Shown piece after piece: positions 18,601 to 27,017 of a DNA stretch of 64,000 nt. The stretch's first letter is position 1. Every line of letters starts with the position of its first letter. The notes under the pieces are model-generated. The model had not been told where the DNA came from, made no database searches, and saw nothing but the letters and a program-made list of their open reading frames with translations. The position numbers and the translations under genes are program-made. The stretch spans positions 218,291 through 282,290 of the forward strand of contig NZ_LVCF01000038.1 in NCBI RefSeq assembly GCF_001594145.1, given 5' to 3'. This DNA is from Branchiibius sp. NY16-3462-2 (GTDB taxonomy: Bacteria > Actinomycetota > Actinomycetes > Actinomycetales > Dermatophilaceae).

Positions 18601-19872
18601 TTACTCGCCAGTAGCAGTGTCCGGTGCGGGCTCGGCCGTTGCGGCTTCCCTGATCACCGGGAGGGTCAGGTCGACCTGCCACGGACGGGCGCCACGCTCG
18701 GTGAGAAAACTGCGAATCGTGTTGTCGTCCAACGGATCTGGTAGTTGCCACAGGATCCGGCGAAGCGTATCCGGCTGCAGGATGTTCTCGACCGGCACGT
18801 GGCGTTCCTCGCTGATCGCCCCCAGTTGCTCCCGGGCGGACGCCAGGCGGGCGGCGGCGGCCGGATCCCGGTCGCCCCAGGACCGGGCCGGCGGGGGTGC
18901 GTCGGTGCGCGGCGGCGGACCGGGCAGGTCCGCGGCGGGCAGGACGTCAGCCCGACGTACGGCGTCCAGCCAGTCGCGCTGGTAGCGCGGCACGCCCGTG
19001 TGGGCGGGTCGGGCCTTCCCGCGCCGGGAGGTCGCATCGGTGCGGATCGCGGCCAGGTCGGCGGCGCTCTTAGGGTCCTGTTTGGCGACCTCGATCAGCA
19101 CGGCGTCCGGCAGCACCCGGCCAGGGGAGGTGTCGCGATCCTGGGCGATGCGGTCACGGGTCTGCCACAACTCGCGGACCCGGCCCATGACGCGCCGGTC
19201 CCGCACCGTATGCAGACCGGAGGTGCGCCGCCACGGGTCCTCCCGGACCGGCGGACCGGTGAAATGGGTCAGGGCCTCGAAGTCCTGCAACGCCCAGTCG
19301 AGTTTGTCCTGGGACTGTAGGTCGGCGTACATCGCATCACGCACCTCGACCAGCAACTCCACGTCGAGCGCGGCGTACCGCAGCCACGGCTCGGGTAGCG
19401 GGCGGATCGACCAGTCCGCCGCAGAGTGCTCCTTGGCCAGGCTCACGCCCAGGTAGTGCTCGATGACCGCGGCCAGGCCGACCCGGGGCAACCCTGCCAG
19501 GCGGGCGCCGACCTCGGTGTCGAACAGGCTCGCCGGCCGCAACCCGACCTCGGCCAGGCACGCCAGGTCCTGGGTTGCGGCATGCAGGATCCATTCGGCG
19601 CCGCCGATGGCGTCCTGGACCGGCGACAGGTCGGGGATGGCGGCGGGATCGAAAAGGAACGTGCCGCTGCCGGTCCGGCGCAGTTGCACCAGATAGGCGC
19701 GGTTGCCGTAGCGGTAGCCGGAGGCGCGCTCGGCGTCGATGGCGATCGGGCCGGTTCCGGCCGCGATGGCATCGGCCGCGGTGAGGAGGTCGCGTTCGGT
19801 GGCGGTGACCGGGGGAAGGCCGTCGCGCGGCTCTTCCAGCACGGGGAAGTTCTCGGTGTCGTCAGCCACCAT
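18601..19872 (-). CDS. rnd: Ribonuclease D (HRDC-domain 3'-5' exonuclease)
   Basis: 423 residues. The N-terminal DEDD exonuclease has the DxE pair in IAIDAERASGYRYGNRA, a conserved ILHAATQDLACLAEVG, and the Y...D motif in RYAALDVELLVEVRDAM. An HRDC-like domain follows around residues 235-305 (LWQTRDRIAQDRDTSPGRVLPD). The family trims 3' ends of structured RNAs such as tRNA precursors. I start at the ATG at 19872, which overlaps the DUF3000 stop by one base (TGATG). Confidence 0.9.
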   Translation of the reverse strand: MVADDTENFPVLEEPRDGLPPVTATERDLLTAADAIAAGTGPIAIDAERASGYRYGNRAYLVQLRRTGSGTFLFDPAAIPDLSPVQDAIGGAEWILHAATQDLACLAEVGLRPASLFDTEVGARLAGLPRVGLAAVIEHYLGVSLAKEHSAADWSIRPLPEPWLRYAALDVELLVEVRDAMYADLQSQDKLDWALQDFEALTHFTGPPVREDPWRRTSGLHTVRDRRVMGRVRELWQTRDRIAQDRDTSPGRVLPDAVLIEVAKQDPKSAADLAAIRTDATSRRGKARPAHTGVPRYQRDWLDAVRRADVLPAADLPGPPPRTDAPPPARSWGDRDPAAAARLASAREQLGAISEERHVPVENILQPDTLRRILWQLPDPLDDNTIRSFLTERGARPWQVDLTLPVIREAATAEPAPDTATGE

Positions 19873-20489
19873 CAGCGGCGCGGTCGGGGTAGCGCGATGA
19901 CGCCTTCCGGGAGCGGCGGCAGTCCGGCGAGGGTGCACAGCAGACCGACCCACGCGTGCAGATGGGTCGTGAGCTCGAGCTCAGTGGGTGACCACGAAGC
20001 GCGCACCTCGATCTCGGTGCTGGTCCCGCTCTCGCTCAGCCCGCCGTACCCACTGGACACCACATGGGTGACCGTGCCGGAGGGCGCGTGGAACTGGGCC
20101 TCGTGGCTGCCGAGCGACTCCAGGAGCCAACTCCAGCCGACGTCGTTGAGCAGCGGGTCCTCGCCCAGTTCGGGTTCGAGGCTGGCGCGGGCGAACGTGA
20201 CCACGCGCCACGCGCCCTGCCACGGCTCGGGCGCCGCCGGGTCGTGCAGCACCACGAACCGGCCGGAGGCGAGTTCGTGCTCCTCCTCCGGACTGTCGGG
20301 CGCCAGCACGTCGGCGGTCAGGGCCATGGCGTACGGCGCGACCCGGCTGGGTGCCGGGACCTCGGTCAGCACTACCTCGGGGCGAACGGCCACTCCCGCC
20401 AGGTCGTGAACGACCTGGTCGAACGTCGACTCGGGAGTCGAACTGATGTCTCTGCTCGGCACCTGATCAGCGTAGGTCGCTGCGCCCAT
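19872..20489 (-). CDS. DUF3000 family protein
   Basis: About 205 residues of an actinobacterial family with no assigned function, recognised by VRPEVVLTEVPAPSRVAPYAMAL, ASGRFVVLHDPAAPEPWQGAWR, VTFARASLEPE and a C-terminal LLCTLAGLPPLPEGV. It is coupled to ribonuclease D by a TGATG overlap and is divergent from hemE. Two starts are possible: ATG at 20489 or GTG at 20462. Neither has a clear Shine-Dalgarno, and the family's conserved part begins after both. Confidence 0.8.
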   Translation of the reverse strand: MGAATYADQVPSRDISSTPESTFDQVVHDLAGVAVRPEVVLTEVPAPSRVAPYAMALTADVLAPDSPEEEHELASGRFVVLHDPAAPEPWQGAWRVVTFARASLEPELGEDPLLNDVGWSWLLESLGSHEAQFHAPSGTVTHVVSSGYGGLSESGTSTEIEVRASWSPTELELTTHLHAWVGLLCTLAGLPPLPEGVIALPRPRR

Positions 20490-20526
20490 GGGATGTGGCA
20501 ACGGCGCGCCGTGCGACGATCGCCCG

Positions 20527-21579
20527 GTGACCCTCGAACTACCGACCGCCGGCGATCCCCGAGACAGTGACCTGGTGCGGGCTGCCCGCGGCCTGCCCGT
20601 ACGCCGGACCCCCGTGTGGTTCATGCGCCAGGCGGGGCGGTCGCTGCCGGAGTACCGCGAGGTCCGCGAGGGCACCTCGATGCTGCAGGCCTGCCGCACT
20701 CCTGACCTGGTCACGGAGATCACGTTGCAGCCCGTGCGCCGGCACGGGGTCGACGCGGCCATTTTCTTCAGCGACATCGTCGTGCCGTTGCAGGCCGCCG
20801 GTGTCGACGTGCAGATCGTGCCTGGTGTTGGTCCGGTCGTCGCCCACCCGATCCGCACTGCGGCCGACGTCGCCGCGCTGCCGTCGCTGGACGCCGACGC
20901 GATCGAAGACATCGCGACGTCGGTACGGCAGATCACGGCTGAGCTCGGCGGCGTGCCGCTGATCGGGTTCGCCGGGGCGCCGTTCACGCTGGCCAGCTAC
21001 CTGGTCGAGGGCGGGCCGTCGAAGAATCACGAGCACACCAAGGCACTCATGGCCGGTGCACCGGATCTGTGGAATGCATTGTGCGCCAAGCTTGCTCAGA
21101 TCTCGGGGACCTTCCTGCGGGTGCAAGCATCGGCCGGTGCATCGGCCGTGCAGCTCTTCGACTCGTGGGTCGGCGCGTTGTCATTGCCGGACTACCTGCG
21201 GCACGTGCAACCACACAGCGCGGCGGCGCTGTCGGCGGTCGCGGATCTCGACGTGCCCCGGATCCACTTCGGTGTGGGCACCGGTGAACTGCTGCGGGCG
21301 ATGGGGGAGGCCGGCGCGGACGTGGTTGGTGTCGACTTCCGGGTGCCGCTGGACGTCGCCGCGGCCCGGCTGGGCGATCGGTTCGCGGTGCAGGGCAACC
21401 TCGACCCTGCGTTGCTCTTCGCGCCATGGCAGGCACTGCAACCGGTGATCGCCGATATCCTGACCCGGGGTAAGGCCGCGCCCGGGCACATCTTCAACCT
21501 CGGTCACGGTGTGCTGCCCGACACCGACCCCGACGTCCTGACGCGTGTCGTCGAAGAGGTCCACACCCTCTCGGCATAG
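20527..21579 (+). CDS. hemE: Uroporphyrinogen decarboxylase
   Basis: 350 residues. It decarboxylates uroporphyrinogen III to coproporphyrinogen III. The N-terminal VRRTPVWFMRQAGRSLPEYR and the PCGG-free core (ILVPL-type FFSDIVVPLQAAG, IGFAGAPFTLASYL, QLFDSWVGAL, QGNLDPALLF) are diagnostic. I chose the GTG at 20527 because conserved sequence begins shortly after it. It is first in the heme run hemE - hemY type - chdC and diverges from DUF3000. Confidence 0.96.
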   Translation: MTLELPTAGDPRDSDLVRAARGLPVRRTPVWFMRQAGRSLPEYREVREGTSMLQACRTPDLVTEITLQPVRRHGVDAAIFFSDIVVPLQAAGVDVQIVPGVGPVVAHPIRTAADVAALPSLDADAIEDIATSVRQITAELGGVPLIGFAGAPFTLASYLVEGGPSKNHEHTKALMAGAPDLWNALCAKLAQISGTFLRVQASAGASAVQLFDSWVGALSLPDYLRHVQPHSAAALSAVADLDVPRIHFGVGTGELLRAMGEAGADVVGVDFRVPLDVAAARLGDRFAVQGNLDPALLFAPWQALQPVIADILTRGKAAPGHIFNLGHGVLPDTDPDVLTRVVEEVHTLSA

Positions 21580-21626
21580 GCGACCCTGAGATGCGGCGGG
21601 CCGGTCGGCGGTGAGACGGTAGAGGC

Positions 21627-23012
21627 ATGGCGGACATCGTGGTCGTCGGAGCCGGGATCACCGGTCTGGCCGCGGCCGAACGCATCCTGCACCAGGAACC
21701 CGGCGCGGACATCCTGGTGCTCGAAGGATCCCCACGTGTCGGCGGCAAGCTTCACATCGGTGAACTCGCGGGCCAGCAGATCGACCTCGGGGCCGAGGCC
21801 GTACTGGCCCGTCGTCCCGAAGCAGTCGCGCTCATCGATCAGCTGGGGCTGACCCGCGAATCACCGGCTGCCGTGGGCGCCAGCCTCTGGAGTCGCGGGG
21901 CGCTACGGGCGATGCCGCAGGGCACGCTGATGGGGATTCCGTCCGACGCCGGCGCACTGACCGAGATCCTGGACGCCGGGGAGGTAGCGCGCGCCGCCGC
22001 GGAGCAACCGGTGCAGATCGACGGCGACCTGAGCCTGGGTTCCCTCGTGCAGCAGGCGCTTGGTCCGGCAGTCGTCGACCGGTTGATCGAGCCGCTGCTG
22101 GGCGGCGTCTATGCCGGGGACGCGCGGGCCTTGTCGGCCCGCGCTTGTCTGCCCGCGGCGTACGACGAGGTCGCCTCCGGTGGCACCCTCACGGCACTGG
22201 CGGCGCGGGCAGCCGCCGCACCCCGCTCCGATGCGCCGGTCTTCGCCAGCCTCGCCGGCGGGATCGGGGGCCTGCCGATCGCTCTGGCGCAGCACCTGGC
22301 CGCCAAGGGCGTCACGATCGAGACGGACGCCATGGTGCGCGAACTGCGCTCTGTAGCAGACGGTTTCGAGCTCACCGTCGGCTCGGCGCGGTCACCGCGG
22401 ACGGTGCGAGCATCGGCCATCGTGCTGGCCGCACCCGCGGCGCCGACCTCACGGTTGCTCGGCGACATCGCCCCCGCAGCGGCCCAAGCACTGGCCGCGA
22501 TCGACTACGCCTCGATGGTCCTGGTCAGCTATGCCTTCGAGCGCGGCACCATCCCCGGTGACACCTCCGGGTTCCTGGTGCCCCCGATCGACGGCCGGGA
22601 CATCAAGGCCTCCACCTTCTCCAGCGCCAAGTGGCCGTGGCTGCGGCAGGCGCTGCCGGCGTACGACGTGGTGCGGGTCTCCTTCGGTCGCGCCGGAGAG
22701 GTGCGCACCCTGCAACGCACCGATGAGGACCTGGCCGCCGCCGGACTGGCCGATTTGTCCGAGGCTCTCGGGCGCCCGTTGCCTGCGCCGGTCGACACCC
22801 GCGTGCAGCGCTGGGGCGGCGGGTTGCCGCAGTACGCCGTGGGCCACCTCGACCGGGTCGCCGCAGTCCGCGCGGACCTGCCCCAGGGACTGGCCGTTGC
22901 CGGCGCCGCCTACGACGGTGTCGGGATCCCCGCCTGTATCGCCTCCGCGCGCCGCGCGAGCGAGGAACTGCTCACCCGGGTTTCCGGGACCACGCAAGAA
23001 AGCGAAGAATAG
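21627..23012 (+). CDS. hemY: HemY-type porphyrinogen oxidase (coproporphyrinogen III oxidase in actinobacteria)
   Basis: 461 residues. The FAD-binding N-terminus is IVVVGAGITGLAAAERIL, followed by LEGSPRVGGKLHI, and the C-terminus has GLAVAGAAYDGVGIPACIAS for the FAD ribityl/adenine site. In Gram-positives with HemQ this protein oxidises coproporphyrinogen III to coproporphyrin III (also called CgoX), rather than acting on protoporphyrinogen. Its position directly before the chdC gene supports that role. A 47-base gap follows hemE. Confidence 0.92.
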   Translation: MADIVVVGAGITGLAAAERILHQEPGADILVLEGSPRVGGKLHIGELAGQQIDLGAEAVLARRPEAVALIDQLGLTRESPAAVGASLWSRGALRAMPQGTLMGIPSDAGALTEILDAGEVARAAAEQPVQIDGDLSLGSLVQQALGPAVVDRLIEPLLGGVYAGDARALSARACLPAAYDEVASGGTLTALAARAAAAPRSDAPVFASLAGGIGGLPIALAQHLAAKGVTIETDAMVRELRSVADGFELTVGSARSPRTVRASAIVLAAPAAPTSRLLGDIAPAAAQALAAIDYASMVLVSYAFERGTIPGDTSGFLVPPIDGRDIKASTFSSAKWPWLRQALPAYDVVRVSFGRAGEVRTLQRTDEDLAAAGLADLSEALGRPLPAPVDTRVQRWGGGLPQYAVGHLDRVAAVRADLPQGLAVAGAAYDGVGIPACIASARRASEELLTRVSGTTQESEE

Positions 23013-23016
23013 AGAT

Positions 23017-23712
23017 ATGTCTGATCAGACGCCCGATGTCGAAGCCATCAACGCCTCGATCCGTTACTGCATGTACTCGGTGTTCAAAGCGGCCCGTGAG
23101 TTGCCGGCCGAGCGGGAGACCCTCGTCGCCGACACCGCCGCGTTCTTCGACAAGTTGGCGACCGAGGACGTCGTGGTCCGTGGCCTGTACGACGTGGGCG
23201 GGCTGCGCGCGGACGCCGACCTGATGATCTGGTGGCACGCGGACGATGTGGAGTCGCTGCAGGCCGCCTACCGCGGATTCCTTGCCACGCCGCTGGGTCG
23301 CACGTTGGACCCGGTGTGGAGCAACGTGGGCCTGCACCGCCCGGCGGAGTTCAACCGTTCGCACGTGCCGGCGTTCCTCGCGGGGGAGCCGGCGCACAAG
23401 TATCTCTGTGTCTACCCGTTCGTGCGGTCCTATGAGTGGTACGTCCTGCCCGAGGACGAGCGGCGCGAGATGTTGCGCGAACACGGTTTGGCCGCAAGGG
23501 ATTACGCCGACGTGCGTGCCAACACGGTGTCGTCGTTCGCCCTCGGTGACTACGAGTGGCTGCTGGCCTTCGAGGCCGACGAGTTGTACCGGATCGTGGA
23601 CCTGATGCGCGAACTGCGCAACACCCGAGCCCGGTTGCACGTGCGTGAGGAACTGCCGTTCTACACCGGACCGCAGACGAGCGTCGCGGAGTTCGCTGCT
23701 CGTCTGCGGTAG
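23017..23712 (+). CDS. chdC: Coproheme decarboxylase HemQ/ChdC
   Basis: 231-residue chlorite-dismutase-fold protein. It decarboxylates coproheme to heme b, the final step of the coproporphyrin-dependent pathway. Visible family features are SIRYCMYSVFKA, DLMIWWHADDVESLQAAYR, the catalytic-tyrosine region YPFVRSYEWYVLP near residue 137, REHGLAARDYADVRANT, and SFALGDYEWLLAFEADEL. The ATG at 23017 lies 4 bases after the previous stop, so the two genes are co-transcribed. A ferrochelatase gene is not in the window. Confidence 0.95.
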   Translation: MSDQTPDVEAINASIRYCMYSVFKAARELPAERETLVADTAAFFDKLATEDVVVRGLYDVGGLRADADLMIWWHADDVESLQAAYRGFLATPLGRTLDPVWSNVGLHRPAEFNRSHVPAFLAGEPAHKYLCVYPFVRSYEWYVLPEDERREMLREHGLAARDYADVRANTVSSFALGDYEWLLAFEADELYRIVDLMRELRNTRARLHVREELPFYTGPQTSVAEFAARLR

Positions 23713-23722
23713 GGGAGTTTCC

Positions 23723-23789
23723 TGCGACTTTTGGAACGCGATCCACCCCTCGTGATGATTTCGGGGTGCATTCCGTTCCAAGAGTTGCG
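23723..23789. terminator. Long imperfect inverted repeat between chdC and msrB
   Basis: Arms 23723-23749 and 23763-23789 (27 bases each) pair with 21 Watson-Crick matches, 4 G-T wobbles and 2 mismatches, around a 13-base loop. It sits between the convergent stops of chdC and msrB and would fold on either transcript, so it is best read as a bidirectional terminator. There is no T tract. Its length is greater than usual. Confidence 0.65.
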
Positions 23790-23793
23790 CAGA

Positions 23794-24222
23794 TCAGTCC
23801 TGCGGGGTCAGACGCAGGCTGATCGAGTTGATGCAGTAGCGCTGGTCGGTCGGGGTGGGGTAGCCCTCACCCTCGAACACGTGACCCAGGTGCGAGCCGC
23901 AGTTCTTGCAGCGCACCTCGGTGCGGACCATGCCGTGTGAGCGATCCTCGATCAACTCGACGTTGTCGGCCTCGCTGGGCTCATAGAAGCTGGGCCAGCC
24001 GCAGTGGCTGTGGAACTTCTGCTTGCTGCGGAACAACTCAACGCCGCAGGCGCGACACGAGTAGACGCCTTCGGTCTCGGTGTCGGTGTACTCACCGGTG
24101 AAGGCCCGCTCGGTGCCTGCCTGCCGCAGCACGGCGTACTCGGCGGGGGACAACTGGTCGCGCCACTCCTTGTCCGACTTGTGGATCCGGTAGGCGGTGG
24201 TGGCCGGGAACTGGTCGTTCAC
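23794..24222 (-). CDS. msrB: Peptide-methionine (R)-S-oxide reductase
   Basis: 142 residues. It reduces methionine-R-sulfoxide in proteins. Two CxxC zinc motifs are visible (YSCRACG and RCKNCGSHLGH), plus FHSHCGWPSFYEP and the catalytic cysteine in RYCINSISLRL. It starts at an ATG with AAGGAG upstream. A sigma-R/SigH-type promoter lies 41-68 bases before the start (minus strand), which fits oxidative-stress control of this repair enzyme. Confidence 0.96.
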   Translation of the reverse strand: MNDQFPATTAYRIHKSDKEWRDQLSPAEYAVLRQAGTERAFTGEYTDTETEGVYSCRACGVELFRSKQKFHSHCGWPSFYEPSEADNVELIEDRSHGMVRTEVRCKNCGSHLGHVFEGEGYPTPTDQRYCINSISLRLTPQD

Positions 24223-24262
24223 GACGTACTCCTTCTCACTGGTAGGGAACGTCCGCTCTGAT

Positions 24263-24290
24263 CAACAGTGTGACCGCGGCGAACGTTCCC
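24263..24290 (-). promoter_or_regulatory. Sigma-R/SigH-like promoter of msrB
   Basis: On the minus strand GGGAAC (24290-24285) and GTTG (24266-24263) are separated by exactly 18 bases, matching the known actinobacterial sigma-R/SigH pattern GGAAY-N18-GTT. The inferred start of transcription leaves a short leader before msrB with its AAGGAG site. Msr genes belong to the thiol-oxidative-stress regulon in Streptomyces and mycobacteria. Confidence 0.6.
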
Positions 24291-24308
24291 GACGGGTGGG
24301 ATCGGGCC

Positions 24309-26732
24309 TCAACCCAGCCAGCTGGGCCATAACTGCAGGCGCACCACCTGCGGGTCGTGGTCGGAATCCTGGTCGGAGAACTCCGCGTTGGTGTGCACCA
24401 CGTCGTAGCGGTACGCCGGGCCGGAGAACGGCAACGGGATCTGCAGTCCCTTGCTGATCAGAATGTGGTCCAGCACCTGGGAGTTGCCCTCGTAGTCGTA
24501 GGTGTACCGCTCGTTCGCCGGCAGGGTCCGGGGCAGATCGGTCAGTGCGGTGCGGCCGCTGCCGACCAGGATGTCGGCGGTCTGGCTGAACTCGAAGTCG
24601 TTCAGGTCGCCGAGCACGATCACCTTCGCCAGCGGGTCGGCCTTCAGCAGCGAGTCGACGAAGCCGCGCACGACCGTCGCCTGGTTGTGTCGCTGGGTCT
24701 CGGAGGACCGCAGCGGCTGCTGGAACCGGCCGAACAACGGGTCGTCGCCGCCCTTGGAGTTGAAGTGGTTGGCGATGACGAACAGCTTCTGACCCTTGTA
24801 GCTGAACTGGCCGACCAGCGGCTTACGCGACGTGGTCCACGCCCCGTTCGTGGGGTCGATGCGGCCGGGGGAGGCGGACAGCTTGGTGCTCCACCCCTTG
24901 CCCACCACGCTGGTGGCCGTTGTTGCGTCGCCACCGGGGATGTCAGTGAAGCTCACGCCGCGGTCGGTCCGGAAGATGAAGACCTGCCGGATGTTGCCGC
25001 CCGGCTGACCGCCGTCGGTGTCGTTGGTCGGGTTGATCCAGCGGGCCTGGTACGACGGGCCGCCCGCCGCCGTGATCGCCGCGATCAGCTTGGTGATCGT
25101 GTCGGTAGAGTCCACCGTCCCGTCGTCGGTGGCGCCGCTGTTGTCCTGGATCTCCTCCAGAGCCACGATGTCCGGTGCCTTGAGGTTGCCGACGATCTGC
25201 CCGGCAAGTCGGTCGAACTTGGTCTGCGGGTCGCTGGGGGCGAGGTTCTCGACGTTGAAGGTCGCGACGGCGACCTGGCCCTTGCTGGCTGCCGAGGTCG
25301 ACTCCCGTTGCAGCCCAGCGGATTTCAACGTGCCCGTGCTGGTGGCCAGCAGGTGGAAGTTGCCGAAGCTGTAATCGAGTACGCCGACCGTTGACCCTTC
25401 GTAGACGTCACCGACGTTGGCGGTCGGCACGGAGCCCGAAGGCAGCAGACTGTCGTCCAGGATCAGCCGCATGGCGTTCGGCTGGTCGTACCCGCCGTAC
25501 ACCACGCCGCCGCGTGCGGACCGGGTGGCGGTCACGTTCTGCCCGGGGATCACGGGCGTCTCGCCGTAGGAGGGGTTGGTCGGCCCGACGGCGACAGCGT
25601 CGTCCAGTTCGACCCGCATCCCCTCGAGGGACTCATCGAAATCGATCGCGCTCTTGGTGGGGTCGAAGGTGCCGGCGGTCTCGACGTCACCCGGGTCACC
25701 GTCCTTGACGGTCTGCTGGGGTGCGATCCGATCCTTACCGATGACGACCGGTGCCGGCAGCGGGTTGCCACTGCTGGTGATGGCCGTGGTCGGGTTGGTC
25801 AGTTCGGTGGTCGTGAGGTTTGCGGTGCCGCTGCTACCACCGGGGCGGTATTCGCTGACCGTTCCCGCGGCGGTGACGGCATCGCCGACCTTGGCGCTCG
25901 GGGCGTTCTTGGTGAAAACGAACAGTCCTTCGCTGGTCGCGGGGTCGTCGTCCGGCGTCGTGGACTGGATCCAGTAACCGGTCTTGCTGGTGGCGGTGAC
26001 GACACCGGCGACGTTCTTGACCGCTTTGCCCTCCAGCGGGGAGCGGTGCGCGGCGCCCTGGATCTGCTCGATGGTGGCGTCCTGGCCGGTGGGCGGCGGT
26101 GGGGGCGTCGTGCCGCCACCGCCACCGGTCGTGCCGCACTGGCCGACGGCGCTGGCGGAGTTGTTCGGGGCCGGCGCCGCGGTCACGAAGTCGGTCGCGT
26201 TGTTGTCGGTGTCGGTGCAGCCGCTGGTGCGGACATCGGCCAGGGTGTTGCTCGGGGCGGGGGCCGGGGCCGTCTCGGAGACTGACGCCGTGCTGCCGTA
26301 ACCCAGCAGGTCGATCGTGGTCCCGTCGGCGTCCACGATCGCCACCCGGCCGGCAGTAGCCGACATCGCGATCGTGCCCGTGGCGTCCGGGGTGGGCAGC
26401 GCGGGCGCCGCGGTGTTGGAGCCGTCGGCTTCCTTGATCAAGTAGTGATGTCCGGCGTCGATGCTGCCGGACAGCGCGGTGCTCGTGGCCGTGGTCCCTG
26501 CGGCCGACCAGTACTGCAGCTTCCAACCGGTCAGGTCCACGGCCGCACCGGAGCGGTTGTACAGCTCGACGAAGTCGGAGGCGTACGGCGCCCCGGAGTT
26601 GCCGCCGCCACCGAAGGCCTGCGCGATGACCACGCTGGAGGACGCGGCTTGGGCGTGCGGAGCGAGGGCGATCGCCGGCAGAGCGGCGATCGGGACGGAG
26701 CACAAGAAAGCAAGAGCGCGACGGCGCGGCAT
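24309..26732 (-). CDS. Secreted ExeM/NucH-type endonuclease with lamin-tail domain
   Basis: 807 residues. A Sec signal peptide (MPRRRALAFLCSVPIAALPA...HAQA) is followed by a lamin-tail domain (VVIAQAFGGGGNSGAPYASD, FVELYNRSG, about residues 30-150), a proline/glycine linker near 205-225, an OB-like region, and a C-terminal endonuclease/exonuclease/phosphatase domain from about 500 (VATFNVENLAPSD, DIVALEEIQDNSG, VLGDLNDFEF, SDHDPQVV). It should degrade extracellular DNA. The ATG at 26732 fits the signal peptide; the frame continues far upstream without conserved sequence. A PhoP-box-like repeat lies 104 bases before the start, suggesting use of DNA as a phosphate source. Confidence 0.88.
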   Translation of the reverse strand: MPRRRALAFLCSVPIAALPAIALAPHAQAASSSVVIAQAFGGGGNSGAPYASDFVELYNRSGAAVDLTGWKLQYWSAAGTTATSTALSGSIDAGHHYLIKEADGSNTAAPALPTPDATGTIAMSATAGRVAIVDADGTTIDLLGYGSTASVSETAPAPAPSNTLADVRTSGCTDTDNNATDFVTAAPAPNNSASAVGQCGTTGGGGGTTPPPPPTGQDATIEQIQGAAHRSPLEGKAVKNVAGVVTATSKTGYWIQSTTPDDDPATSEGLFVFTKNAPSAKVGDAVTAAGTVSEYRPGGSSGTANLTTTELTNPTTAITSSGNPLPAPVVIGKDRIAPQQTVKDGDPGDVETAGTFDPTKSAIDFDESLEGMRVELDDAVAVGPTNPSYGETPVIPGQNVTATRSARGGVVYGGYDQPNAMRLILDDSLLPSGSVPTANVGDVYEGSTVGVLDYSFGNFHLLATSTGTLKSAGLQRESTSAASKGQVAVATFNVENLAPSDPQTKFDRLAGQIVGNLKAPDIVALEEIQDNSGATDDGTVDSTDTITKLIAAITAAGGPSYQARWINPTNDTDGGQPGGNIRQVFIFRTDRGVSFTDIPGGDATTATSVVGKGWSTKLSASPGRIDPTNGAWTTSRKPLVGQFSYKGQKLFVIANHFNSKGGDDPLFGRFQQPLRSSETQRHNQATVVRGFVDSLLKADPLAKVIVLGDLNDFEFSQTADILVGSGRTALTDLPRTLPANERYTYDYEGNSQVLDHILISKGLQIPLPFSGPAYRYDVVHTNAEFSDQDSDHDPQVVRLQLWPSWLG

Positions 26733-26835
26733 GACGGACCTTCCACGGGGTGGGGGAGTAGGTGCGGGCGGGGCAGTCGTTCGACCGACCCTGGGCAACG
26801 CTAGGAAGTCCGCTCTCGTGATGGGGTCTTGCGAC

Positions 26836-26853
26836 GGTGAGCGTTCGGTAAAC
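26836..26853 (-). promoter_or_regulatory. PhoP-box-like direct repeat before the secreted nuclease
   Basis: Minus strand GTTTACC-GAAC-GCTCACC: two 7-base units with an 11-base period, resembling the Streptomyces PHO box built from 11-base repeats of G(G/T)TCAYYYR(G/C)G. By my count the two units match 7 and 8 of 11 positions. It is oriented toward the nuclease. The fit is suggestive, not conclusive. Confidence 0.4.
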
Positions 26854-27017
26854 AGTTGGTGGCTGGCCAAACTTTCCGCCAACTGCCCATCGCTGCCGCA
26901 AGTTCCTGCATTCACCGGACGGGGCGCCCCGCGCACTACTACCGTCGGGCCGATGGTGAGGCGCATCTGATCGGTGCCGCGGGGCCCAACCCAGCGGGTG
27001 GTTCGAGGAGCACAACC

